Assembly (NCBI RefSeq): GCF_001258055.1
Contig: NZ_CVRM01000031.1
Location: forward strand, 372,001-436,000
Length of the DNA stretch: 64,000 bases
Source: Phaeobacter italicus
GTDB taxonomy: Bacteria; Pseudomonadota; Alphaproteobacteria; Rhodobacterales; Rhodobacteraceae
Reading direction: 5' to 3'
In this document: positions 47,359 to 56,620 of the stretch, piece by piece
Layout of the letters: each line of letters begins with the position of its first letter
Position numbering within the stretch: position 1 is the first letter of the stretch
Made by a program: the position numbers and the translations under genes
Notes under the pieces: generated by a model
The model's database searches: none
The model's input: the letters and a program-made list of their open reading frames with translations, nothing else
Told to the model about the DNA's origin: nothing

Positions 47359-48780
47359 TCAGGTCGCTGATCCCCCAACCGTCAGGCCGCCCATCAATAC
47401 GCTTGGTTGGCCAACGCCCACCGGCACCCACTGGCCTTGCTTGCCGCAATTGCCCATGCCGGGATCCAGTGCCATGTCGTTGCCAAGCGCGCGGATCTGG
47501 TGCAGCGCGGTTGCGCCGTCGCCGATCAATGTCGCGCCTTTGACCGGCGCGCCGATCTTGCCGTCCTTCACCCGATAGGCTTCTGTGCAAGAAAACACGA
47601 ATTTGCCATTGGTGATGTCGACCTGACCGCCGCCAAAGCCAACGGCCCAGATCCCATCCTTGATCGAGGCCACCAGATCGTCGGGGTTCGCGTCGCCCCC
47701 TAACATATAAGTGTTGGTCATCCGCGGCATGGGGGCGTGGGCATAGCTTTCACGTCGTCCATTTCCGGTGCTTTCCACTCCCATCAGGCGGGCATTCTGG
47801 CGGTCCTGCATGAAACCGACCAATTTGCCGTCCTCGATGAGGGTGGTTTTCTGGCTCGGTGTGCCCTCGTCATCGACAGTGATAGAGCCGCGACGGTCGG
47901 GGATGGTGCCGTCATCCAGCACTGTCACGCCCTTGGCAGCGATCTGCTGGCCCATCAGCCCCGCAAAGGCAGAAGATCCCTTGCGGTTGAAATCGCCCTC
48001 AAGCCCATGACCGATGGCTTCGTGCAAAAGAATACCGGGCCAGCCGGGGCCAAGCACCACATCCATCTCTCCGGCTGGCGCGGGCACTGCATCCAGGTTC
48101 ACACAGGCAATGCGCAGGGCTTCGCGCACCTTTCCCTGCCAGTCGGCGGGATCGACCAGACCATCCAGCCCAACACGCCCGCCACCGCCGGCAGAGCCGC
48201 TCTCGCGGCGTCCGTCCTGTTCCACGATGACAGAGACATTGAGCCGGGTCATGGGGCGCACATCTCGCACGCGTGTTCCGTCGGCGCGCAGGATCTCAAC
48301 CTCCTGAAGGGAGGCCGCAAGCATGGCCGTCACCTGAACCACACGTGGGTCAATGTCGCGCGCAAAGGCATCGATTTCGCGCAGTGTCTCGACCTTGACC
48401 GCAAAGGGCATCGCCCCGATGGGGTCGGCGTCAGTATAAAGACGTGTGTTGGTGCGCACCGGAGGCGGCGCCATTGTGCCGCCGCCATCGCCAACCGCAA
48501 GACGCGCGGTTTCGGCCGCCCGCTTCAGCCCGGCGATTGATACGTCGGTCGAGTGGGCATAACCGGCCACTTCGCCATTCACGGCCCGCAGGCCAAACCC
48601 CTCGGCAGCGTCATAGTTGGCGCTGCGCAGCCGACCATCATCGAACACCAGTGCTTCGGATTTGCGCCGCTCAACAAAGATCTCTCCGTCGTCGGCACCA
48701 GCAAGCGCCTGACGCAGCACCCCCAGCGCCTCATCCTCGGGCAGGGTGGTTTCAAAGGGCCGGAAGGCTGCGGTATCCAT
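47359..48780 (-). CDS. tldD: TldD-type metalloprotease
   Basis: A 473-residue protein of the TldD/PmbA family. It has the HExxxH motif (LLHEAIGHGLEGDFNRKGSSAFAG), and the rest of the metal-protease domain (GSITVDDEGTPSQKTTLIEDG, YMLGGDANPDDLVASI). With TldE/PmbA it degrades or matures peptides such as microcins or CcdA; the target here is unknown. The tldE partner is not in the window. A perfect FNR box lies 20 bases upstream of its start. Confidence 0.93.
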   Translation of the reverse strand: MDTAAFRPFETTLPEDEALGVLRQALAGADDGEIFVERRKSEALVFDDGRLRSANYDAAEGFGLRAVNGEVAGYAHSTDVSIAGLKRAAETARLAVGDGGGTMAPPPVRTNTRLYTDADPIGAMPFAVKVETLREIDAFARDIDPRVVQVTAMLAASLQEVEILRADGTRVRDVRPMTRLNVSVIVEQDGRRESGSAGGGGRVGLDGLVDPADWQGKVREALRIACVNLDAVPAPAGEMDVVLGPGWPGILLHEAIGHGLEGDFNRKGSSAFAGLMGQQIAAKGVTVLDDGTIPDRRGSITVDDEGTPSQKTTLIEDGKLVGFMQDRQNARLMGVESTGNGRRESYAHAPMPRMTNTYMLGGDANPDDLVASIKDGIWAVGFGGGQVDITNGKFVFSCTEAYRVKDGKIGAPVKGATLIGDGATALHQIRALGNDMALDPGMGNCGKQGQWVPVGVGQPSVLMGGLTVGGSAT

Positions 48781-48799
48781 GGTTTTGACCTCAGTTTTT

Positions 48800-48813
48800 T
48801 TGATCTAAATCAA
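48800..48813. promoter_or_regulatory. FNR/FnrL box
   Basis: TTGAT-CTAA-ATCAA is a perfect match to the FNR consensus TTGAT-N4-ATCAA. It sits in the divergent promoter between tldD (start 48780) and the cytochrome oxidase operon (start 48976). Confidence 0.75.
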
Positions 48814-48975
48814 GAAAGCGACGCTTTGACGCGAGCATTCCTCTTTAACTGCACGATGGAATATGATTTTTAGCAGCGTCAAAGACAACGGGTCCGGTGC
48901 GTTTTGTGGAATCAAATTTTTCCACCAGGGCGACGTCGGCACAGGAACAACTCGATCAACCGATCAGGACATGAC

Positions 48976-49815
48976 ATGAAGAACGCTTTGATGCTTTCAG
49001 GCCTTTTCACTGGCCTTTCGAGCCTTCCAGCAATGGCGCAAGAAGGTCTGGAAACCATTGGTAAGCCGGTCGATGGCGGCCTTGGCTTCCAGCCGGCGGC
49101 GACCGAACTCGCTGAAGGCATCCACACTCTGGACAACATGATCCTGGTGATCATCACCGCCGTGTGTGTATTCGTTGGTGCGCTGCTGCTTTACGCGATC
49201 GTGCGCTTTAACCGCCGTGCGAACCCGACCGCGGCGTCCTTTACCCACAACACCCCGATCGAAATCGCCTGGACCGTTGTGCCGATCCTGATCCTGGTTT
49301 TCATCGGTTCCTTCTCGCTGCCGGAGCTGTTCCGCCAGCAGGAGATCCCCGAGGGCGACATCAACATCAAGGTGACAGGCTACCAGTGGTACTGGGGCTA
49401 TGAGTACACCGACCACGAATTCGGCTTTGAGAGCTTCATGCTCGCCAAGGAAGACCTGGCAGCAAACGGCTATGCCGAAGACGAATACCTGCTGGCAACC
49501 GATACCGCCGTTGTCGTGCCTGTTGGCAAGACCGTCGTGATGCAGGTGACTGGCGCGGACGTGATCCACTCCTGGACCATCCCGGCCTTTGGTGTGAAGC
49601 AGGACGCCGTTCCCGGCCGTCTGGCAGAGCTGTGGTTCAAAGCAGAGAAGGAAGGCATCTACTTCGGTCAGTGCTCCGAACTTTGCGGCAAGGACCACGC
49701 CTACATGCCGATCACCGTCAAAGTGGTCAGCGAAGAAGCCTACCAGGAGTGGCTGGACGGCGCGATCGAGGAATACGCAGGTATCCCGCGCTCCTACCAG
49801 GTCGCCTCCAACTAA
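48976..49815 (+). CDS. ctaC: Cytochrome c oxidase subunit II (aa3 type)
   Basis: A 279-residue subunit that takes electrons from cytochrome c. The start at 48976 provides a signal peptide (cleaved near AMAQEG). Two membrane helices follow. The CuA site is complete: [17 protein letters not shown] and [12 protein letters not shown], preceded by YQWYWGYEY. It is the first gene of ctaC-ctaB-(small gene)-ctaG-ctaE. Codon use suggests high expression. Confidence 0.96.
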   Translation: MKNALMLSGLFTGLSSLPAMAQEGLETIGKPVDGGLGFQPAATELAEGIHTLDNMILVIITAVCVFVGALLLYAIVRFNRRANPTAASFTHNTPIEIAWTVVPILILVFIGSFSLPELFRQQEIPEGDINIKVTGYQWYWGYEYTDHEFGFESFMLAKEDLAANGYAEDEYLLATDTAVVVPVGKTVVMQVTGADVIHSWTIPAFGVKQDAVPGRLAELWFKAEKEGIYFGQCSELCGKDHAYMPITVKVVSEEAYQEWLDGAIEEYAGIPRSYQVASN

Positions 49816-49961
49816 GCGATACGACCGGCGCTTGCCCCGGGGTAGGCGCCAGCTAGCTATCTCGTGAACACAGAAACTGGGTGCGCCTCAACCGCGCGCC
49901 CGATTTCGATAAGCCAATTCACGTCGTGATCACGACCACAGAGTGACCCAGAGAGTGAGCG

Positions 49962-50903
49962 ATGACTGACGCAAGCATCAATGCAAGCACCGTCCGGGAA
50001 GGGGACGCGGAGTTCGGGGACTACTTTGCCCTGCTGAAACCGCGTGTCATGTCCCTTGTGGTGTTTACGGCGCTTGTTGGCCTGCTGGCCGCGCCGGTGG
50101 CCGTGCATCCCGTTGTGGGCTTTTGCGCAATCCTGTTCATTGCCATCGGCGGCGGTGCATCCGGTGCGCTGAACATGTGGTGGGATGCGGATATCGATCA
50201 GGTGATGAAACGCACCAAGTCGCGTCCGATCCCCGCAGGCAAGGTCGAACCGGGTGAAGCCCTGTCGCTGGGACTGGCGCTGTCGGGCATGTCCGTGATC
50301 ATGCTGGCGCTGGCAACGAATATCTTTGCCGGGGCCTTTCTGGCCTTCACCATCTTCTTTTACGTGGTGATCTATACCATGTGGCTGAAACGGGCGACGC
50401 CGCAGAACATCGTGATCGGTGGCGCGGCTGGTGCATTCCCGCCGGTGATCGGCTGGATCGCAGCGACCGGTTCGATGGCAATCGAACCCTGGCTGATGTT
50501 TGCCCTGACCTTCATGTGGACACCGCCCCATTTCTGGGCGCTGGCGCTGTTCATGCGCTCTGATTACGACGATGCCGGTGTGCCGATGCTGACCGTGACC
50601 CACGGCCGCCCGGCAACCCGTAAACATATCCTGATTTACACCATCCTGCTGGCGCTCCTGGCTGTTGGCACCGCCTTCTCTGGCGTGGGTGGCCCGATTT
50701 ACCTGGCCGTTGCTGTTGTGCTGAACGCCCTGTTCCTGCACGGCGCGTGGAAAATTTCGCGCCGCGACGAGAACGACAGCGAGGCGGACAATTTCAAGGT
50801 CGAGCGCAGCTTCTTCAAGCTGTCGCTGCTGTACCTTTTCCTTCACTTCGGTGCGATCCTCGCTGAGGCCGTGCTGAAGCCCTATGGCCTGGGAGGCTGG
50901 TAA
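49962..50903 (+). CDS. ctaB: Protoheme IX farnesyltransferase (heme O synthase)
   Basis: A 313-residue UbiA-family prenyltransferase that makes heme O for the oxidase. The prenyl-pyrophosphate motif is NMWWDADIDQVMKRTKSRPIP, and several membrane helices follow, including the FMWTPPHFWALALF segment. It lies 146 bases after ctaC and is coupled to the small gene at 50905. Confidence 0.95.
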   Translation: MTDASINASTVREGDAEFGDYFALLKPRVMSLVVFTALVGLLAAPVAVHPVVGFCAILFIAIGGGASGALNMWWDADIDQVMKRTKSRPIPAGKVEPGEALSLGLALSGMSVIMLALATNIFAGAFLAFTIFFYVVIYTMWLKRATPQNIVIGGAAGAFPPVIGWIAATGSMAIEPWLMFALTFMWTPPHFWALALFMRSDYDDAGVPMLTVTHGRPATRKHILIYTILLALLAVGTAFSGVGGPIYLAVAVVLNALFLHGAWKISRRDENDSEADNFKVERSFFKLSLLYLFLHFGAILAEAVLKPYGLGGW

Positions 50904-50904
50904 C

Positions 50905-51087
50905 ATGAGCTTGCGCAAAGAGCATGAGCTGCACCAGCGCCGCAAGGGTCGCAACGTGGGCGTCGGTGTCCTGTTGGCTTCTTTCGTGGTGCTGGTTCTG
51001 GCCTTGACCATCGTCAAGGTCACATCGGCAGGCTTCAAGTTCCCCAACACCTCCTCGGATGTGCAACAGACAGAGGGGCAAAACTGA
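50905..51087 (+). CDS. Small membrane protein of the oxidase cluster
   Basis: A 60-residue protein, MSLRKEHELHQRRKGRNVGV followed by one membrane helix (about 18-40) and a short tail. The start lies 1 base after the ctaB stop, and its TGA overlaps the ctaG ATG, so all three are coupled. Similar small single-pass proteins sit at this place in related oxidase operons and probably help assembly; I cannot name it with certainty. Confidence 0.8.
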   Translation: MSLRKEHELHQRRKGRNVGVGVLLASFVVLVLALTIVKVTSAGFKFPNTSSDVQQTEGQN

Positions 51088-51674
51088 TGGCTTTGCAAGG
51101 ACCGCAGAAAACCGTTGTTCAGTTGGTTGGCGTCGTCGTGGTGATGGGGGCGCTCTCCTGGGCGTCGGTTCCGTTCTACGACTGGTTCTGCCGTGTGACT
51201 GGCTTTGGCGGTGTGACAGGTGTCGCATCCCAGGGCTCTGACACCATTCTGGACAAGACCATCACAGTGCGTTTCGACGCATCCAAGGAACGCGGCATGC
51301 CCTGGGAATTCACCCCCAAGGTGCGCGAGATGGAAATCAAGATCGGCGAGACCGGTCTGGCCTTTTACGAGGCCTACAATCCCACAGACCGCCCCGTAGC
51401 CGGGCAGGCGTCCTATAACGTGACGCCCTATTCCGCCGGTGGCTACTTTGACAAGATCGCATGCTTCTGCTTCGAAGAGCAGGTGCTGCAACCGGGTGAG
51501 CGGGTTGAAATGCCCGTAACCTTCTTCGTGGATCCTGAAATTGTTGAGGATCGCGATGGAAAATACGTGCATACGATCACGCTGTCGTACACATTCTATG
51601 AAATCGATCTGCCCGAAGGCTATGCGGCCCTCGAGACCGGTGATAAAGCCGGGGCAGACACAATCACGAACTAG
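51087..51674 (+). CDS. ctaG: Cytochrome c oxidase assembly protein CtaG (Cox11)
   Basis: A 195-residue copper chaperone for the CuB site of subunit I. One N-terminal membrane helix is followed by a periplasmic domain with the copper-binding CFCF motif (IACFCFEEQVLQPGERVEMP) and FVDPEIVED. Its ATG overlaps the stop of the upstream small gene. Confidence 0.95.
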   Translation: MALQGPQKTVVQLVGVVVVMGALSWASVPFYDWFCRVTGFGGVTGVASQGSDTILDKTITVRFDASKERGMPWEFTPKVREMEIKIGETGLAFYEAYNPTDRPVAGQASYNVTPYSAGGYFDKIACFCFEEQVLQPGERVEMPVTFFVDPEIVEDRDGKYVHTITLSYTFYEIDLPEGYAALETGDKAGADTITN

Positions 51675-51697
51675 GCCGCTAGGTGAGGGACACTTAA

Positions 51698-52513
51698 ATG
51701 GCGCACGCTAAAAATCACGACTATCATATTCTTCCGCCGTCGATCTGGCCGCTGCTCAGCTCCGTCGGTACCTTCATCATGCTGTTCGGTGCGGTTCTGT
51801 GGATGCACGGCGTCACCGCATGGGCTTTCTGGGGCGGCTTTGTCATGGTGCTTTACAGCGCCTATGCCTGGTGGGCCGAAGTTGTGGTAGAGGCCCGTCA
51901 GGGCGATCACACCCCGGTTGTCCGCATCGGTCTGCGCTATGGCTTCATCCTCTTCGTGATGTCCGAAGTCATGTTCTTCTTCGCGTGGTTCTGGTCGTTC
52001 TTCAAGCACGCCATCTACCCGATGGAGACCTATGTCGGCACCGAATATGTCGCACCGGAGATCTACCCGGTTGACGCATTCCACCTGCCGCTGATCAACA
52101 CTCTGGTCCTGCTGCTGTCCGGCTGTGCGGTGACCTGGGCGCACCACGCGCTGGTCCACAACAACGACCGCAAGGCGCTGATCCAGGGCCTGGCCATCGG
52201 TATCGTTCTGGGCGTGTTCTTCACCTTCCTGCAGGGTTACGAATACTACCACCTGCTGCACGAAGGCTGGCAGTTCGGCGGTGATGAGTTCTACTCGAAC
52301 TTCTTCATGGCAACCGGCTTCCACGGCTTCCACGTGATCATCGGCACCATCTTCCTGACTGTCTGCCTCATCCGCGCGATGAAGGGTGATTTCACGCCGA
52401 AGCAGCACGTCGGTTTCGAAGCGGCAGCTTGGTACTGGCACTTTGTTGACGTGGTGTGGCTGTTCCTCTTCGTGGCGGTCTACATCTGGGGCACCGCGGG
52501 CCTGGCCCACTAA
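51698..52513 (+). CDS. ctaE: Cytochrome c oxidase subunit III
   Basis: A 271-residue, seven-helix subunit. Typical features are [16 protein letters not shown] near the start, [18 protein letters not shown] and the conserved [14 protein letters not shown] and [15 protein letters not shown] helices. It closes the main cta cluster and is followed by a hairpin before the SURF1 gene. Confidence 0.97.
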   Translation: MAHAKNHDYHILPPSIWPLLSSVGTFIMLFGAVLWMHGVTAWAFWGGFVMVLYSAYAWWAEVVVEARQGDHTPVVRIGLRYGFILFVMSEVMFFFAWFWSFFKHAIYPMETYVGTEYVAPEIYPVDAFHLPLINTLVLLLSGCAVTWAHHALVHNNDRKALIQGLAIGIVLGVFFTFLQGYEYYHLLHEGWQFGGDEFYSNFFMATGFHGFHVIIGTIFLTVCLIRAMKGDFTPKQHVGFEAAAWYWHFVDVVWLFLFVAVYIWGTAGLAH

Positions 52514-52580
52514 GCCTTTTCAAATTGTACGGGGCACAGGTTTTTGGTTCCAAATCCTGACCTGACCCCGTAAGACATGC

Positions 52581-52607
52581 AGCGCGCGGAGCCATGCTCC
52601 GCGCGCT
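52581..52607 (+). terminator. Hairpin between ctaE and SURF1
   Basis: AGCGCGCGGAGC-CAT-GCTCCGCGCGCT followed by TTCTC, a perfect 12-bp stem 67 bases after ctaE and 23 before the SURF1 ATG. It may partially terminate, giving less of the assembly factor than of the structural subunit. Confidence 0.65.
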
Positions 52608-52630
52608 TTCTCATTCGCAAGGACAGCGGT

Positions 52631-53302
52631 ATGCGGCGGTTGATCTTTCTTTCCCTTGTTGGCGGTCTGGGCCTAGCGGCGCTGGTGTCGCTCGGGGTCT
52701 GGCAGATCCAGCGACTGGCGTGGAAGGGCGAGCTGCTGCAAACGATCGAGACCCGCATCGCGGCGGCACCGGTTGCCTTGCCCGACGCACCCAGCGAGAC
52801 CACGGACCGCTATCGTGCCGTCCGTGTAAACGGCGAGATCGAACCGGGTGAACTGCATGTTTTCTGGGTCACCAAAGCGGCGGAGACGGGCTATCGCGTC
52901 ATCGCCCCCTTCGTGACCGAAGATGGCCGCCGGGTGTTGTTGGACCGTGGTTTTATTCCGTCCGCCGCCAAGGCCGAAGACCGCCCCATCGGTGGTGCCA
53001 CCGTGACCGGAAACCTCCTGTGGCCGGACGAAGGTGACTGGACCACACCAGAGCCTGATACCGCCGCCAATATCCTCTATGCCCGCGACATTGCCTATAT
53101 GTCGGACAAGCTGGGCACAGAGCCCGTTCTGATCGTGGCCCGCGACAGCGCAGCGGCCGGGATCACCGCCCAGCCTGTGACAACAGCGGGTATTCAGAAC
53201 AATCACTTGCAATACGCGATCACCTGGTTTTCGCTGGCCCTGATCTGGGCCGCCATGACCACCTATTTCCTGTGGCGCTCGCGCCCAAAATCCGAAGGCT
53301 GA
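52631..53302 (+). CDS. SURF1-family cytochrome oxidase assembly protein
   Basis: A 223-residue protein with membrane helices at each end (LIFLSLVGGLGLAALVSLGVWQ and YAITWFSLALIWAAMTTYFLW) and a periplasmic loop with the SURF1 motifs RYRAVRVNGEIEPGE and VLLDRGFIP. The C-terminal NNHLQYAITW is conserved. It helps insert heme a. The start at 52631 restores the usual N-terminal helix. Confidence 0.92.
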   Translation: MRRLIFLSLVGGLGLAALVSLGVWQIQRLAWKGELLQTIETRIAAAPVALPDAPSETTDRYRAVRVNGEIEPGELHVFWVTKAAETGYRVIAPFVTEDGRRVLLDRGFIPSAAKAEDRPIGGATVTGNLLWPDEGDWTTPEPDTAANILYARDIAYMSDKLGTEPVLIVARDSAAAGITAQPVTTAGIQNNHLQYAITWFSLALIWAAMTTYFLWRSRPKSEG

Positions 53303-53306
53303 AGCG

Positions 53307-54695
53307 ATGAAATATATCTCGACCCGGGGCCAGGCGCCCGAGCTGACCTTTGAAGAAGCCATGCTGACTGGCCTTGCCCGTGATGGCGGTCTTTATGTGC
53401 CGGCAGAAATCCCGACCATGTCCAAGGACGAGATCGCGGCGCTGGCGGGTCTGTCTTACGAAGAGGTCGCGTTTCGTGTGATGCGCCCCTTCATCGGTGA
53501 TTGCTTCAGCGATGATGAATTCCGCGCCATCATCGGCCGCGCCTACGAAAGCTTTGGCCACGCCGCACGCGCGCCGATGGTGCAGCTGGCGCCCAACCAT
53601 TTCCTGATGGAGCTGTTCCACGGCCCGACGCTGGCGTTCAAGGATTTCGCCATGCAGCTGATCGGGCAGTTGTTTGAAACCGCGCTGAAACGGCGCGGCG
53701 ACAGCGTGACCATCGTGGGGGCAACCTCTGGCGATACCGGGTCTGCGGCGATCCAGGCCTTTGGCGGGCTGGAAGCGGTGAATGTGTTCATCCTCTACCC
53801 GCACGGGCGCGTCTCCGAGGTGCAGCGCCGCCAGATGACCACGCCGAGCGATGCGAATGTGCACGCCCTGGCCGTCGATGGCGATTTCGATGATTGCCAG
53901 GCTGCGCTCAAGGACATGTTCAACGATTTCGACTTCCGCGACGAGGTCAAGCTGGCCGGCGTGAACTCCATCAACTTTGCCCGCGTTCTGGCGCAGGTGG
54001 TTTACTACTTCTTCTCTGCGGTCTCCCTCGGCGCGCCAGAGCGCAAGCTGAGCTTTACCGTACCGACCGGCAACTTTGGTGATATCTTTGCGGGCTTTAT
54101 CGCCAAGCAGATGGGCCTGCCGATTGACAAGCTGGTGGTGGCGACCAATCAGAACGACATTCTGCACCGCTGCCTGAGCGGGCAGGGCTATCACAAGGGC
54201 GACACCATCCCGTCGATCTCTCCGTCGATGGACATTCAGGTGTCCTCGAACTTTGAACGCGCGCTTTTCTATGCCTACAATCAGGATGGCGCAGCCGTGG
54301 CTCAGCTGATGGAAGAGCTGAAATCCGGTGGTTTCGAGGTCAGCCAGGGTGCCATGCAAGCCCTGCAGGAGCACTATGTCTCCGGCCGCTGCTCGGAAGA
54401 GGAAACCTCTGCCACCATCGCATCTGAGTACAAGGCGTCGGGCGAACTGCTGTGTCCGCACAGCGCCATTGGTGTCAAAGTCGCCAACGAACTGCGCGAT
54501 CCTGCCGTGCCGATGGTCACTCTTGCCACCGCGCATCCGGCGAAATTCCCCGCTGCGGTCGAGGCCGCCAGCGACGTGCATCCGCCTCTTCCCCCGCGCA
54601 TGGCAGATCTGTATGACAAACCAGAGCGCGTGACGCGGATCGCCAACGATCTTGCCGCGCTTGAAAGCCACATCAGAGAGCAGATCGCGAATTGA
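53307..54695 (+). CDS. thrC: Threonine synthase
   Basis: A 462-residue PLP enzyme making threonine from O-phosphohomoserine. The PLP lysine is in HGPTLAFKDFAMQLIGQLF. The phosphate-binding and substrate motifs (VGATSGDTGSAAIQAFGG and VPTGNFGDIFAGFIAKQMG) are clear. It lies 4 bases after SURF1 and overlaps the next gene (TTGA). Confidence 0.96.
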   Translation: MKYISTRGQAPELTFEEAMLTGLARDGGLYVPAEIPTMSKDEIAALAGLSYEEVAFRVMRPFIGDCFSDDEFRAIIGRAYESFGHAARAPMVQLAPNHFLMELFHGPTLAFKDFAMQLIGQLFETALKRRGDSVTIVGATSGDTGSAAIQAFGGLEAVNVFILYPHGRVSEVQRRQMTTPSDANVHALAVDGDFDDCQAALKDMFNDFDFRDEVKLAGVNSINFARVLAQVVYYFFSAVSLGAPERKLSFTVPTGNFGDIFAGFIAKQMGLPIDKLVVATNQNDILHRCLSGQGYHKGDTIPSISPSMDIQVSSNFERALFYAYNQDGAAVAQLMEELKSGGFEVSQGAMQALQEHYVSGRCSEEETSATIASEYKASGELLCPHSAIGVKVANELRDPAVPMVTLATAHPAKFPAAVEAASDVHPPLPPRMADLYDKPERVTRIANDLAALESHIREQIAN

Positions 54696-55954
54696 CAGTC
54701 AAACAGCACCAACTCGCCAACGGGTTCCGCGTCGTCACTGAAACCATGCCGGGGCTGCAATCCGCAGCGATCGGCCTGTGGGTGACGGCTGGCGGGCGGC
54801 ACGAGCGGATCGAACAGAACGGTATTGCCCATTTTCTTGAGCATATGGCGTTCAAAGGCACCAAGCGTCGCAGCGCGCTGGAGATTGCCGAAGCGATCGA
54901 GGATGTGGGCGGATATATCAACGCCTACACCAGCCGCGAAGTAACCGCTTATTATGCCCGCGTTCTCAAGGACGACGTGCCGCTGGCGATGGATGTTGTG
55001 GCTGATATCGTTCTGAACCCGATTTTCGATCAACGCGAAATCGAGATCGAGCGCGGTGTCATCCTGCAGGAGATCGGTCAGGCGCTGGATACGCCTGATG
55101 ACGTGATCTTCGACTGGCTGCAGGAAGAGAGCTATCATGACCAGCCCATCGGGCGGACCATTCTTGGCCCGGCGGAGCGGGTGCGTGCATTTGGGCGCGC
55201 GGATCTGGAAGGCTTCGTGGCCGAACATTACGGCCCCGGTCAGATGATCCTCGCAGCCTCTGGTGCCGTGGATCACGACGCGATTGTCAAACTGGCCGAA
55301 GACCTGTTTGGTCACATGCGCCCGAAACCCCTGTTCGAGGTAGCCCCGGCACGGTTTACCGGTGGTGAGGCCCGGCACGAAAAGGCGCTGGAGCAGGCCC
55401 ATATCGCGCTGGCTTTCGAAGGGCCGGGATACCGTGACGATGACATCTATACGGCGCAGATCTATTCCAGCGCGCTGGGGGGCGGCATGTCGAGCCGCCT
55501 GTTCCAGGAGGTGCGCGAAAAGCGCGGGCTTTGCTACACGATCTTTGCCCAGACCGGCGCCTACGCCGATACCGGCGCGCTGACGCTTTATGCCGGCACC
55601 TCTGGCGCGCAGCTGGATCAGCTCGCCCAGATCACCATCGACGAGATGAAGCGCGCGGCAGACGACATGAGCGATGCCGAGGTTGATCGCGCCCGCGCCC
55701 AGATGAAGGCGGGGATGTTGATGGGGCTGGAAAGCCCGACCAACCGCGCCGAACGTCTGGCCCGGCTGGTGCAGATCTGGGACAAGGTGCCGCCGCTTGA
55801 GGAAACGGTTGCCCGCATCGACGCCGTGACCACCGCTGATGTGCGCGCGATGGCGCAGGCTATGGCACATGAGGCCCCGATGGCGCTGGCGCTTTACGGT
55901 CCGGTAGGGGATGCTGCCCGTCTGGAGGCATTGCAGGAGAGGCGCGCCGCCTGA
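54692..55954 (+). CDS. M16-family zinc peptidase
   Basis: A 420-residue processing-peptidase-like protein. The inverted zinc motif HxxEH is in GIAHFLEHMAFKGT, with the downstream glutamate region EIEIERGVILQEI. The R/Y pair region is present near GGGMSSRLFQEVREKRGLCY. The TTG start at 54692 overlaps the thrC stop, so the genes are coupled. The substrate is unknown; roseobacters keep this gene next to thrC. Confidence 0.93.
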   Translation: MTVKQHQLANGFRVVTETMPGLQSAAIGLWVTAGGRHERIEQNGIAHFLEHMAFKGTKRRSALEIAEAIEDVGGYINAYTSREVTAYYARVLKDDVPLAMDVVADIVLNPIFDQREIEIERGVILQEIGQALDTPDDVIFDWLQEESYHDQPIGRTILGPAERVRAFGRADLEGFVAEHYGPGQMILAASGAVDHDAIVKLAEDLFGHMRPKPLFEVAPARFTGGEARHEKALEQAHIALAFEGPGYRDDDIYTAQIYSSALGGGMSSRLFQEVREKRGLCYTIFAQTGAYADTGALTLYAGTSGAQLDQLAQITIDEMKRAADDMSDAEVDRARAQMKAGMLMGLESPTNRAERLARLVQIWDKVPPLEETVARIDAVTTADVRAMAQAMAHEAPMALALYGPVGDAARLEALQERRAA

Positions 55955-56544
55955 TGTTGCTGACCGGTCGCAAGGTACGTATCGAGACCGAGCGCCTGAC
56001 CCTCAGGCCGCCGATTCATGCGGATTTCCGCGAATGGGCGGCGCTGCGCCAGCACAGCGAGAGCTATCTGACCCCGTGGGAGCCGAGCTGGGCGCCCGAT
56101 CATCTCAGTCGCAAAAGTTTTACCAACCGTGTCTATTGGGCGCGCCGGGCCGTCAGCTCAGGGTCGGCGCTGCCTATGTTTCTGGTCCGTCGCTCCGATC
56201 AGGCGCTTGTGGGTGCGATCACGCTCGACAATATCCGTCGTGGCCCGGCGCAGGCCGGGACGCTCGGCTACTGGACCGGTCTGCCCTATGCGCGCAACGG
56301 CTATATGCGAGAGGCCATTGGCGCGATGGTCCACCACGCGTTCACCAAGCTGGACCTCAGCCGCATCGAGGCCGCCTGCCTGCCGGAAAACGCGGCCTCG
56401 CGGGGGCTTTTGGAAAGCGCGGGCTTCAAATACGAGGGCGTGGCCCAGTCTTATTTGCAAATCAACGGGCGATGGCGGACCCACGTGCTATATGCATCTC
56501 TGCGCCACGACCGGCGGGGCCGGACCCAGGTTGGGCAAGCCTGA
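55954..56544 (+). CDS. GNAT N-acetyltransferase (RimJ-like)
   Basis: A 196-residue acetyltransferase. The N-terminus reads IETERLTLRPPIHADFREWAALR, and the acetyl-CoA binding region is GTLGYWTGLPYARNGYMREAIGAMV. The rest resembles RimJ/RimL-type ribosomal protein acetyltransferases, including IEAACLPENAASRGLLESAGF. Its ATG overlaps the stop of the M16 gene, so it is part of the thrC unit. Confidence 0.9.
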   Translation: MLLTGRKVRIETERLTLRPPIHADFREWAALRQHSESYLTPWEPSWAPDHLSRKSFTNRVYWARRAVSSGSALPMFLVRRSDQALVGAITLDNIRRGPAQAGTLGYWTGLPYARNGYMREAIGAMVHHAFTKLDLSRIEAACLPENAASRGLLESAGFKYEGVAQSYLQINGRWRTHVLYASLRHDRRGRTQVGQA

Positions 56545-56620
56545 CAGACTGCCTTGGTTGCTGCCGGTGAACACCGGGGCCGCCCATATTCAAGGCCCCG
56601 GAACAAAAGGGATAGCTGAC

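Noticed and set aside
47141-47578. A possible small gene starting MMNGAGLMKAFLKLKTNIL
   Set aside because: It runs through the tldD terminator and into the antisense of tldD, with no ribosome binding site of note.
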